From NCBI GenBank assembly GCA_049594615.1, contig JBMYJR010000060.1, positions 1-15,566 on the forward strand: DNA of 15,566 bases, given 5' to 3'. The stretch is from CAXPZW01 sp049594615. GTDB taxonomy: Bacteria; Bacteroidota; Bacteroidia; Flavobacteriales_D; Sanyastnellaceae. Shown in pieces: positions 6,331 through 14,012 of this stretch; the first letter of the stretch is position 1; each line of letters begins with the position of its first letter. The notes beneath the pieces are model-generated. The model was not told the origin of the DNA. It was given only the letters and a program-made list of their open reading frames with translations, and did not search any database. The translations under genes were made by a program, and so were the position numbers.

Positions 6331-7425
6331 TCAGAAGTACTTTATGGGGTTGGTTTGAGTATCAGACAAATGGACGGCAAAATTAGGGAATTTCTCGCGG
6401 AGGAACTCCCCCAGTAAATCCACGGTATACTGCTCGCTTTCAAAGTGCCCCACATCGGCAATCACAATGCGGCCGTCTGCGTCAAAAAACTGGTGGTATT
6501 TGTAGTCGGCGGTGACAAACACATCGGCCCCTGCGCGCACGGCATCCTCAAGCAAAAAGCTGCCCGAACCGCCGCAGACGGCAATGCGCTGCACTTGCTC
6601 TGAAACCGCTGACGTGTGGCGAACTGACCCTGTGCCCAACACCTGCTTCACATGGGTTAAAAATGCGTCCAACTTCATGGGCTGTTCCAATTCGCCCACC
6701 ATGCCGGCGCCGATTTGATGGTGTACATTCTTAAGCCCAAAGAGGTCGTAGGCAACTTCCTCGTATGGATGGACCTGCTGCATGGCCGCCAGCACTGGGC
6801 CCACGTTCCAATTCTCCACCAGTACTTCAAGCCGGGTCTCGGGTTCGGTGTGACGCTTGCCCACTTGGCCCACGTGGGGATCGGTTCCTTCTCCACCTTT
6901 GAAGGTGCCTGCTCCTTGGCTGCCAAAGCTGCACTCGGTGTAATCGCCAACTGCACCTGCGCCCGCCGCAAACAGCGCATCGCGCAAGGCATCCGCTTGA
7001 GCGTGGGGCACATAGACCACCAGTTTGTTCAGCAGCCCAGACTTGGGACTCAGGATCCGTGGGGACTGTATGCCGAGCACTTCGCAGATGCGGGCATTGA
7101 CACCGGTACGGATGTTGTCCAAATTGGTGTGGATGGCATAGAGGGCAATGTCGTGCTTGATCGCTTTGAGCAAGGTGCGCTCCACATAATCACGGCCGGT
7201 GAGGCTGCGTTTTTTACCAAACAGGATGGGGTGATGGGCCACAACCAAGTTGGCGCCTTTGCGGATGGCTTCTTCCACCACATCTTCTGTGCTGTCGAGA
7301 CTGACGACCACTCCGGTGGCTTCGGCCGCGGGGTTACCCACGATGAGCCCGGCGTTATCGTAGTCTTCTTGGAGAGATCGGGGCGCCCACTGCTCCAATT
7401 GGCGCAGGATTGTGTTGATTTGCAT
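6331..7425 (-). CDS. Nif3-like dinuclear metal centre protein (YbgI/YqfO family)
   Basis: A 364-aa member of the Nif3/YbgI/YqfO family, which forms hexameric toroids with a two-metal site in each subunit; the physiological reaction is unsettled. The metal ligands of the family are all visible: H64 and H65 in AHHPILF, D103 in HTNLDN, and H327/E331 in GHFESE. The middle part (about 130-260) is the inserted CutA/PII-like domain found in YqfO-type members, with HPYEEVAYDLF near its end. The chain ends NPIKYF, typical of Bacteroidota homologs. I place the start at the ATG 7425-7423 (MQINTILRQLEQ), because homologs begin there. An upstream in-frame ATG at 7506 would add 27 residues with no family similarity and run into lpxK. 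It is followed after 3 nt by the coiled-coil gene. Confidence 0.93.
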   Translation of the reverse strand: MQINTILRQLEQWAPRSLQEDYDNAGLIVGNPAAEATGVVVSLDSTEDVVEEAIRKGANLVVAHHPILFGKKRSLTGRDYVERTLLKAIKHDIALYAIHTNLDNIRTGVNARICEVLGIQSPRILSPKSGLLNKLVVYVPHAQADALRDALFAAGAGAVGDYTECSFGSQGAGTFKGGEGTDPHVGQVGKRHTEPETRLEVLVENWNVGPVLAAMQQVHPYEEVAYDLFGLKNVHHQIGAGMVGELEQPMKLDAFLTHVKQVLGTGSVRHTSAVSEQVQRIAVCGGSGSFLLEDAVRAGADVFVTADYKYHQFFDADGRIVIADVGHFESEQYTVDLLGEFLREKFPNFAVHLSDTQTNPIKYF

Positions 7426-7446
7426 GAGATCGATGACCGTTTGACG

Positions 7447-8475
7447 TTGCCCCGCAAAATAATAGAACCCGCGCGAGTCCTGCTCGCTCCGCTCGCCGCC
7501 TTGCACGGATTGGTGCTACATGTACGCCATGCACTGTTCGATGCGAGGCTGTTTTCCTCTCAAAAAGCCAGCACCCCCACCGTGGTAGTGGGCAACCTGA
7601 ATGTGGGCGGCAGCGGTAAAACACCGTTCACCGAGTGGCTCGTCCAACACCTGAGTGAGGACCTGAACCTGGCTGTGCTCAGTCGCGGATACGGGCGAAG
7701 CACATCGGGCTTCCGGATGGTAGAGGTGCAGGACGCGGCGGCCAAGGCTGGCGACGAACCGCTGCAAATAAAGCAGCGCTTCCCGCATGTTCCGGTAGCG
7801 GTGTGTGAAGACCGCCTCGTTGGCATTGAGGCCCTGTCTCAAACCGTCGCTCCGGATCTCATTGTGCTTGACGATGCGTACCAACACCGCAAACTCCAAG
7901 GCCATTTCAATGTGCTACTCACCCCCGCCACCCGACCGTGGTTCAAAGACCACTTGATGCCTTGGGGAGGCTTAAGGGATGTCATACGCGCCCGCAAACG
8001 CGCACATGCCGTGGTGGTGACCAAGCTTGAAGCCGGCGCACAACTCCCCTCGGATTGGGCGGCCAAATTGGACGTGGATGTTCCCGTGTACGGCGCCGCA
8101 TTGAAGTACGCCACACCCCGCCCCGAAGGACACACCACAGCGCTGACCACCTGCGCGGTTGCCGTGGCGGTTTCGGCCTTGGCCGCACCTGCGTTGTTTG
8201 AGGCCCACGTTTCAGGATTGTTCCCGGATTCCCAAGCGGTTCGGTTCCGAGACCACCACAGGTTCACGGCGTCCGACTTCGCCCAGATTCAGGGAAAGAT
8301 TGGTACCTTTGAGAACGGTCCCGTTGCGGTGCTGACCACCGAAAAAGACTGGACCAAACTGCGACCGTTGCAGCAATCAGCTCCTTCCCACTGGCGGTTC
8401 TTTGTGATACCAGTGGCCCTGCACCTCCCCGAAGGTGAAGCATTGCTGAAGCAGGTGCGCCAAACCATCCACTAG
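7447..8475 (+). CDS. lpxK: Tetraacyldisaccharide 4'-kinase (lipid A)
   Basis: LpxK phosphorylates the 4' position of the lipid A disaccharide at the inner face of the cytoplasmic membrane, using ATP, the sixth step of the Raetz pathway. Seen here: an N-terminal hydrophobic helix (VLLAPLAALHGLVLHV), the P-loop GNLNVGGSGKTP with K58, then LSRGYGRS, LDDAYQHRKL, a PWGGLRD segment and LTTEKDWTKL, all in the family order. With a TTG start at 7447 the length is 342 aa, as usual. The start is uncertain: no ATG exists in frame between the divergent nif3-like start and the P-loop. Options are TTG 7441 or 7447, ATA 7459/7462 (which fit the homolog N-terminus best), CTG 7480, TTG 7501 or 7510, or GTG 7513, which would cut into the helix. 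The stop is followed after 2 nt by the next gene. Confidence 0.92.
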   Translation: MPRKIIEPARVLLAPLAALHGLVLHVRHALFDARLFSSQKASTPTVVVGNLNVGGSGKTPFTEWLVQHLSEDLNLAVLSRGYGRSTSGFRMVEVQDAAAKAGDEPLQIKQRFPHVPVAVCEDRLVGIEALSQTVAPDLIVLDDAYQHRKLQGHFNVLLTPATRPWFKDHLMPWGGLRDVIRARKRAHAVVVTKLEAGAQLPSDWAAKLDVDVPVYGAALKYATPRPEGHTTALTTCAVAVAVSALAAPALFEAHVSGLFPDSQAVRFRDHHRFTASDFAQIQGKIGTFENGPVAVLTTEKDWTKLRPLQQSAPSHWRFFVIPVALHLPEGEALLKQVRQTIH

Positions 8476-8477
8476 AC

Positions 8478-9824
8478 ATGCACATTCGCTTGCTCCTTCT
8501 TGGCCTGTTTGCGTGGTCGGGGCTTTCCGCCCAAGACGCCTTCAACGCCGAACTGTTGTTCCACTGGTACGACTCTGAGATCCCCGGTTCCAACGTTTAC
8601 GACAACGCCTACAACGAATGCTGGGGCATGGTCCAAGACGGCCGAGAATACGCGGTGATCGGCACCACCCTCGGCACACACATTTTTGATGTGACCGAAC
8701 CCGAAACCGCCTACGAAGCGGCATTTGTCGAAGGTGCAGTCACCGGCGGCATCATCATCCACCGCGACTTTCACGACTACAACGGCTACCTGTATGCCGT
8801 GGCCGACGAAGGCTTCAGCTCCCTGCAAATCATTGACATCACCGGTCTGCCCGACGCGGTAGAATTGGTGTATGATTCGAGCGAGCACTTCCAGCGTTCA
8901 CACAACATCTTCATTGACGGCAATGTGCTGTACGTGTGTGGTGGCAATACCACCCTGGACCTCTACAGTTTGGAAGACCCTGAGAACCCCACATTGATTA
9001 TCGATTGCGACCAAGACGTCCCCGGCTGGAACCAAATCGGCTACCTCCACGACATCTATGTGAAGGACGGCATCGCCTACTGCAACAACGGATCACAGCT
9101 CTACATCGTGGACTTCACAGACACCAGCAACCCTGTGGTACTCGGAGACATCAGCGAATACCCAGAACCTGGCTACAACCATTCAGGGTGGTTGCACCCC
9201 GACGGCAACCTGTACGCCATGGCCGACGAAACCCACGGCTCGGACATCAAGCTGATTGACGTTTCTGACCCCTCTGACTTGTCGGTGATCACCACCTTTC
9301 AGTCCAATGTGGCCGAAAACAGCATTGTGCACAACCTGATTTGGAACGGTGACTTTTTGCACGTGAGTCACTACTACGACGGGTACTACGTGTGGGACTG
9401 CTCGGACCCCGCAAACCCCGTGGTGGCCGCGTACTACGACACCTGCACCATTCCGCACCAATTCAGCTACGAAGGCGCTTGGGGCGTTTACCCGCTGCTG
9501 CCCAGCGGCAACGTGATCGTGAGCGACATGCAAGAGGGCTTGTTCCTCATCCGCCCTGAACTGAGCACCGGCATGGAGGAGCAGTCCACCAGCGCAGGTG
9601 CTGCCTTTCCAAACCCCGCGCAAGCCGGTACCGCATTGACTTTGCCCGGCGCCGAAGGCACCAATGTGGCCATCACTGACGGCACCGGACGCCTGGTGAC
9701 CCACTGCAACGCTGACCGCCAAGGCCGCGTGACGCTGCCCGCTTCCCTGGAGACCGGGTGGTATGTCCTGCGCACCCAAAACACTGCATCTTCCCTGACT
9801 TATCGCGTATTTTGCCAACGATGA
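8478..9824 (+). CDS. Choice-of-anchor B family beta-propeller with T9SS sorting domain
   Basis: Secreted 448-aa protein. A Sec signal peptide (MHIRLLLLGLFAWSGLSAQ) precedes at least six LVIVD-like repeats of about 50 residues, recognisable by THIFDVTEPE, LQIIDITGLP, LDLYSLEDPENP, LYIVDFTDTSNP, IKLIDVSDPSD and YYVWDCSDPANP. These suggest a beta-propeller of the choice-of-anchor B family. From about 375 the C-terminus matches a type A T9SS sorting domain: FPNPAQAG, VAITDGTGRLV, GRVTLPASLETGWYVLRT, then YRVF. This implies Sec export, passage through the type IX system and surface attachment or release. Ligand and activity are unknown. It starts 2 nt after the lpxK stop and its stop overlaps the next start (ATGA), so it is part of the same operon. 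Confidence 0.9.
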   Translation: MHIRLLLLGLFAWSGLSAQDAFNAELLFHWYDSEIPGSNVYDNAYNECWGMVQDGREYAVIGTTLGTHIFDVTEPETAYEAAFVEGAVTGGIIIHRDFHDYNGYLYAVADEGFSSLQIIDITGLPDAVELVYDSSEHFQRSHNIFIDGNVLYVCGGNTTLDLYSLEDPENPTLIIDCDQDVPGWNQIGYLHDIYVKDGIAYCNNGSQLYIVDFTDTSNPVVLGDISEYPEPGYNHSGWLHPDGNLYAMADETHGSDIKLIDVSDPSDLSVITTFQSNVAENSIVHNLIWNGDFLHVSHYYDGYYVWDCSDPANPVVAAYYDTCTIPHQFSYEGAWGVYPLLPSGNVIVSDMQEGLFLIRPELSTGMEEQSTSAGAAFPNPAQAGTALTLPGAEGTNVAITDGTGRLVTHCNADRQGRVTLPASLETGWYVLRTQNTASSLTYRVFCQR

Positions 9825-10972
9825 AAAAGCACTTCTTCTTTGCGCTCGCAGCCGCTCTTGCCCTGCTCACTGCCGGTTGCGGCAGCACTCCTGCCGGACC
9901 CGCCGGCTCGATTTCTGGAACCCTCAGCGGTGCTGAAGGCCAAGTCGTAGAACTCAAGGCCCGCGCCACCAACGGCATGTTGAGCCTGGCCTCGTCCCAA
10001 GTAGCGGCCGACGGAAGTTTCCAACTTACGCCTCAGCCAGGACTGATGACAGACTACTATTTCTTGACCGTAGACGGCAAGAATGTCCTGCCCATTATCA
10101 CCGACTCCACCGAAACACTCGTGGTATCAGCGCAGGCCAACGACCTGCTCAACAACCCGGAAATCCAGGGGTCGCCCAACAGCACACAGCTGCACGCGCT
10201 GATGGCGCAAATGCGCCCTGTACGTGACGAGATCAAAGCCCAGTCGCAACGCACCAAGGACCCTCAACGCTCAGCCGAGCAGCGCTCCGAGGCCAAAAAG
10301 GCAGAGCAAGCGGCCCGCACCGAACTGCAAAAATTGGCCGGCGCGTTCATCCGTGAAAACAGCGGATCGCCCGCTGCGCTGGAAGCCCTCAGCGGCCTTT
10401 CGTTCCAGCGCTCGATGAAGTCGTTCGAAATGGTACTCAAAGACCTCAAAGGGTCGCTGGGCCACTCGGTCAGCTACCAAAACATTGCGGGGCAGGTAGA
10501 GAATGCCAAAAAGCAAATGGCGCTGCGCTCTGGAGGCGGGAGCACACCCGGAGTGGGCCAAGAGGCTCCAGACATTGTGATGAATGACCTCGAAGGCAAC
10601 ACCCGCAAGCTCAGCGACCTGCGCGGCAAAGTGGTGCTCATCGATTTTTGGGCGTCGTGGTGTGGACCTTGCCGCCGCGAGAACCCCAACGTGGTCAAGG
10701 CCTACGCCGAATACAAAGACAAAGGATTTGACGTGTTCTCAGTCAGCTTGGATAAGACAGCTGACCGCTGGAAAGCTGCCATTGAACAAGACGGCTTGCT
10801 GTGGAGCAACCATGTGAGCGATTTGAAAGGCTGGCAAAACGCTGCAGCCAAGCTGTACGACGTGCACTCCATCCCCGCAACATTCCTGATTGACCAAGAA
10901 GGCAAAGTGGTAGCTTCCAACCTCCGCGGCCCGGCCTTGGAATCGAAACTGGAAGAACTCTTGGGCTCGTAA
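9821..10972 (+). CDS. TlpA-like thioredoxin-fold lipoprotein with DUF4369-like N-terminus
   Basis: Predicted thiol-disulfide oxidoreductase anchored as a lipoprotein (383 aa). The signal peptide MKKHFFFALAAALALLTAGC ends in a clear lipobox with C20. Residues about 30-130 (GSISGTLSGAEGQVVELKA onward) resemble the DUF4369 beta-domain common in Bacteroidota TlpA-like proteins. Residues 135-235 are a charged helical linker rich in Gln, Lys and Glu. The thioredoxin domain follows from about 245: GQEAPDIVMNDLEGN, the redox motif WCGPC (C281 and C284), and the cis-Pro loop SIPATFLID. It probably reduces or isomerises periplasmic proteins or supports cytochrome c maturation. The ATG at 9821 overlaps the preceding TGA by ATGA. 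An upstream in-frame ATG at 9758 is rejected because it precedes the lipoprotein signal with unrelated residues. Confidence 0.92.
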   Translation: MKKHFFFALAAALALLTAGCGSTPAGPAGSISGTLSGAEGQVVELKARATNGMLSLASSQVAADGSFQLTPQPGLMTDYYFLTVDGKNVLPIITDSTETLVVSAQANDLLNNPEIQGSPNSTQLHALMAQMRPVRDEIKAQSQRTKDPQRSAEQRSEAKKAEQAARTELQKLAGAFIRENSGSPAALEALSGLSFQRSMKSFEMVLKDLKGSLGHSVSYQNIAGQVENAKKQMALRSGGGSTPGVGQEAPDIVMNDLEGNTRKLSDLRGKVVLIDFWASWCGPCRRENPNVVKAYAEYKDKGFDVFSVSLDKTADRWKAAIEQDGLLWSNHVSDLKGWQNAAAKLYDVHSIPATFLIDQEGKVVASNLRGPALESKLEELLGS

Positions 10973-11030
10973 CATCGGACCTTGTTGTTCGTCCTGCTCA
11001 GGACTGTGACCTTTTAAACCACACTCTGCG

Positions 11031-14012
11031 ATGAAGCACTTGCTCTGCGCCGCCTTGTTGGCCTGCACGGTTCTGGCCCACGCCCAGGATTATTTCCAAC
11101 AAGACGTGGCGTATACCATCCACGTATCCCTCAACGACCAAGACCACACCCTCTCGGGCGACCTCGAACTGCAATACACCAACAACAGCCCCGATGCGCT
11201 TGATCACATCGAGATGCACCTCTGGCCCAACGCCTACAAAAACGGCAAAACAGCCTTGGCCAAACAGTCGTACCGCAGCGGTGACTTGTTCATGTTCTAC
11301 GCCATCAGTAAAAAGCTGGGCTACATCGATTCGCTGGATTTTCACGTCAACGGCGACCAAGCCCAGTGGAGCTATGACCCCGAACACATTGACATCGCTT
11401 ATGTGCAGTTGGCACAACCGCTGGCTCCCGGGGAAACCTTGACGTTGACAACGCCGTTCTTTGTCAAACTGCCTACCGCGAAGATTTCCCGCCTCGGACA
11501 CGTGAGCCAGAGTTACCTGATCACCCAGTGGTACCCCAAACCAGCGGTGTATGACCGCAACGGCTGGAATGCCATGCCTTACCTCAGCAAAGGTGAGTTC
11601 TACAGCGAATATGGCAGTTTTGATGTGCACGTCACCCTGCCCGCCAACTATGTGGTGGGCGCCACCGGTGACTTGGTCGATTGCCCTGGGGAGGAAGCTT
11701 GGCTGGACCAAAAGGCCGCCGAAACCGCTGAGATGACCGAGTTCCCCGAGGACATGGAATTCCCGCCATCGGCCTCTACCACCAAAACCCTGCACTACCA
11801 CCAAGAGAACGTCCACGACTTTGCGTGGTTTGCCGACAAGCGCTGGCACGTGCTCAAGGGCGAAGTCGAGCTGCCAAATACAGGGCGCAAAGTGACCACC
11901 TGGGCCATGTTTACCAACGCCGGCGCGGACCTCTGGAAAAACAGCATCGAATACCTCAACGACGCAACGTACTACTACAGCCTTTGGAACGGCGATTACC
12001 CCTACAACCATGTGACCGCCGTGGACGGCACCATCAGCGCCGGCGCGGGCATGGAGTACCCCAACATCACCGTGGTCAACGCCATGGGCAACGCCCAGTC
12101 GCTTGAAACCGTGATCGTGCACGAGGTGGGCCACAACTGGTTCTACGGCATCCTGGGCAGCAATGAACGGACCAACGCTTGGATGGACGAAGGCATCAAC
12201 TCCTACAACGAGACCCGTTACTTCCGCACCAAGTACGGCGACAGCCTGCACCTGGCCAGCGGCGCCACACCCGATGACTTGAGCGAGAAGTTGGGACTGA
12301 CCCGCTACAGCTACAAAAGCCGCGACGAACTCGCGTGGCTACTGACCGCGCGCAACTACCGCGACCAGCCCATGCAATGCCACTCCAACAGCTTCACCGA
12401 CATCAACTACGGCACAGTAGTGTACAAGAAATCGGCGGCGGCCATGGACCACTTGGCAGGCTACTTGGGCCAGGACACCTTTGACCGCGCCATGCAGACC
12501 TACTTCAACCAATGGAAGTACCGCCACCCCTCTCCTGCTGACCTGCAGGCCGTGTTGGAAGCCGAAACCGGCAAAGACCTGAATTGGTGGTTCCAAGACT
12601 TGGTGCAAACCGACGGCAAGCCCGACTATGCGCTGAAATTTGCCAAGTCCAGCAACACGCAAACCGACCTACGGGTGAAAAACGTGGGCGATATTCCTGC
12701 ACCGTACCAGCTCTCAGGGTTCGTCAACGGCAAATTGGAATGGGAACAATGGTTTGAAGGCATCTGCGCCGGCGCCGATACTGCAATCACGCTGGAGGTG
12801 GCCAACCTGGATGAAATCCGCATTGATGGCCGCGAGCAAATGCTCGAGTTCAACCGCCAAGACAACTACGGCCGTGGCCACGGTCTGATGCGCCGCGTGG
12901 AACCATTGCGCTTGCGCCCAGGAACCTACCTAGATGATCCAGCTTTTACCCAAGTCTTCTGGCTACCTACACTAGCCTGGAACGAACAGGACAAATTCAT
13001 GGCCGGCTTGCTGCTGCACAATGCCACCCTTCCTGCACGTCGCCTGCAATGGTGGGCGCAGCCCATGTATGCCTTTGGCGCGGAGCGCGTGACCGGGTTG
13101 GGCGGATTCTCATACGTGACCGGACGCGGCATCCTAGAAGGCGAACTGCGCCGCTTCACCGACCAAGTGGTGGACGGAGAGGTGTTGGACATCGATGAGT
13201 CTTACCTGCGCTCAGGGTTGAAATACACCTTGCGTCCGCCGGTGGACCCGCTGGCCAACTGGAACACCCGTACCGGAGTGGAGCTGGTCCACTTGATGGA
13301 AACCCGACAGCGAGAGGGCATCGACCCGGAAGGCAATGTCTCTGAAGCACAGCAGGTGGAGCACATCGTTTCGCCGCGCATTTTCATCACGTTTGAGCAA
13401 GTGCGCCCCCGACTCAAGCAGGGGTACCGCTTCCAGGTGCGCAACACCTTTGACCCCACTGCGGCTGACCAAGCATTGGCACTGTCTGCCACCTTCTTGC
13501 ACAAAGGATCGTTCCAGTACAATGAGGAAGGACGCGACTTGCACTGGGGCCTGTTTGCCGGTGCAGTATCCAACACCGGACGCGCCACCATGCCCTTGAC
13601 CGGCTTCGGGGTGACTGGCACCTTGGACCCTTTGCGCGACCGATTGCTGCTGCAACGCATGGGGGGCAACGAATTGCTTTCGCGCCAGACCTCCAACGAC
13701 CAAGCGAACTTCGGTTACCCCATTGTGGCCGGGGAATACCTGGTAAACGCGTATGCTGAGCTAGAGGTTCCTGTACGCCTGCCCGTCTCCTTTTTTGCCT
13801 CTGCCTACATGTATGATCTCAAAGACGAGATGGAAACAGACATAATTGCCGGCGTGAGCTTTCCGATTTTCCGCGACTTGTTTGAAATCCACGTACCGCT
13901 GTGGGGAGATGAACTCTTTGGTGACACGTACAATGTTGCAGAAACCATCACCTTTGAACTACACCTGGAGCGCTTGAGTCCTTTCCGCGCGCTTCGAAGC
14001 CTTGCAATGTGA
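11031..14012 (+). CDS. M1-family metallopeptidase with a long C-terminal, probably beta-barrel, extension
   Basis: A secreted zinc aminopeptidase-family protein of 993 aa. The signal peptide is MKHLLCAALLACTVLAHAQ. Residues 20-240 form the M1 N-terminal beta domain. The substrate-binding motif appears as GAGMEYPN (338-345), the catalytic motif as H364-E365-V-G-H368, and the third zinc ligand as E387 in NAWMDEGIN, giving the expected HExxH-x18-E. VVYKKSAAAMDHL fits the region of the catalytic tyrosine. After about residue 615 there is no further peptidase domain; 635-993 shows amphipathic strands and turns (for example FGYPIVAGEYLVNAYAELEV and FPIFRDLFEIHVPLW) like an outer-membrane barrel. 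The barrel reading is my inference. No T9SS tail is seen. The 58-nt gap upstream may hold a separate promoter, but I see no good consensus. The stop overlaps the lpxH GTG start by 4 nt (GTGA). Confidence 0.92.
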   Translation: MKHLLCAALLACTVLAHAQDYFQQDVAYTIHVSLNDQDHTLSGDLELQYTNNSPDALDHIEMHLWPNAYKNGKTALAKQSYRSGDLFMFYAISKKLGYIDSLDFHVNGDQAQWSYDPEHIDIAYVQLAQPLAPGETLTLTTPFFVKLPTAKISRLGHVSQSYLITQWYPKPAVYDRNGWNAMPYLSKGEFYSEYGSFDVHVTLPANYVVGATGDLVDCPGEEAWLDQKAAETAEMTEFPEDMEFPPSASTTKTLHYHQENVHDFAWFADKRWHVLKGEVELPNTGRKVTTWAMFTNAGADLWKNSIEYLNDATYYYSLWNGDYPYNHVTAVDGTISAGAGMEYPNITVVNAMGNAQSLETVIVHEVGHNWFYGILGSNERTNAWMDEGINSYNETRYFRTKYGDSLHLASGATPDDLSEKLGLTRYSYKSRDELAWLLTARNYRDQPMQCHSNSFTDINYGTVVYKKSAAAMDHLAGYLGQDTFDRAMQTYFNQWKYRHPSPADLQAVLEAETGKDLNWWFQDLVQTDGKPDYALKFAKSSNTQTDLRVKNVGDIPAPYQLSGFVNGKLEWEQWFEGICAGADTAITLEVANLDEIRIDGREQMLEFNRQDNYGRGHGLMRRVEPLRLRPGTYLDDPAFTQVFWLPTLAWNEQDKFMAGLLLHNATLPARRLQWWAQPMYAFGAERVTGLGGFSYVTGRGILEGELRRFTDQVVDGEVLDIDESYLRSGLKYTLRPPVDPLANWNTRTGVELVHLMETRQREGIDPEGNVSEAQQVEHIVSPRIFITFEQVRPRLKQGYRFQVRNTFDPTAADQALALSATFLHKGSFQYNEEGRDLHWGLFAGAVSNTGRATMPLTGFGVTGTLDPLRDRLLLQRMGGNELLSRQTSNDQANFGYPIVAGEYLVNAYAELEVPVRLPVSFFASAYMYDLKDEMETDIIAGVSFPIFRDLFEIHVPLWGDELFGDTYNVAETITFELHLERLSPFRALRSLAM

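Noticed and set aside
6715..7440. Long plus-strand open frame running in frame into lpxK (586 aa in total)
   Set aside because: The part before about 7440 is exactly antisense to the well-supported nif3-like gene, has no family similarity, and is explained by codon bias on the opposite strand.
7455..7462. TTATTTTG on the minus strand as a possible -7 element for the nif3-like gene
   Set aside because: It has one mismatch to TAnnTTTG and no TTG at 19-21 nt upstream, so it is not supported beyond chance.
7426..7506. Upstream ATG that would extend the nif3-like protein by 27 residues
   Set aside because: The extra residues have no similarity to family N-termini, whereas the ATG at 7425 matches where homologs begin, and the extension would run into the lpxK N-terminus.
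9758..9820. Upstream ATG for the TlpA-like protein
   Set aside because: It would place 21 unrelated residues before a perfect lipoprotein signal peptide; the ATGA overlap start at 9821 is clearly better.
10991..11004. Small inverted repeat GTCCTGCTCAGGAC after the TlpA-like gene, followed by CTTTT some bases later
   Set aside because: The stem is only 5 bp with a tight loop and the T run is short and separated, so it is too weak to call a terminator.
10998..12251. 417-aa minus-strand open frame
   Set aside because: It is antisense to the M1 peptidase catalytic domain, is Val/Gly/His-rich with no coherent motif, and is typical of a shadow frame in GC-rich coding DNA.
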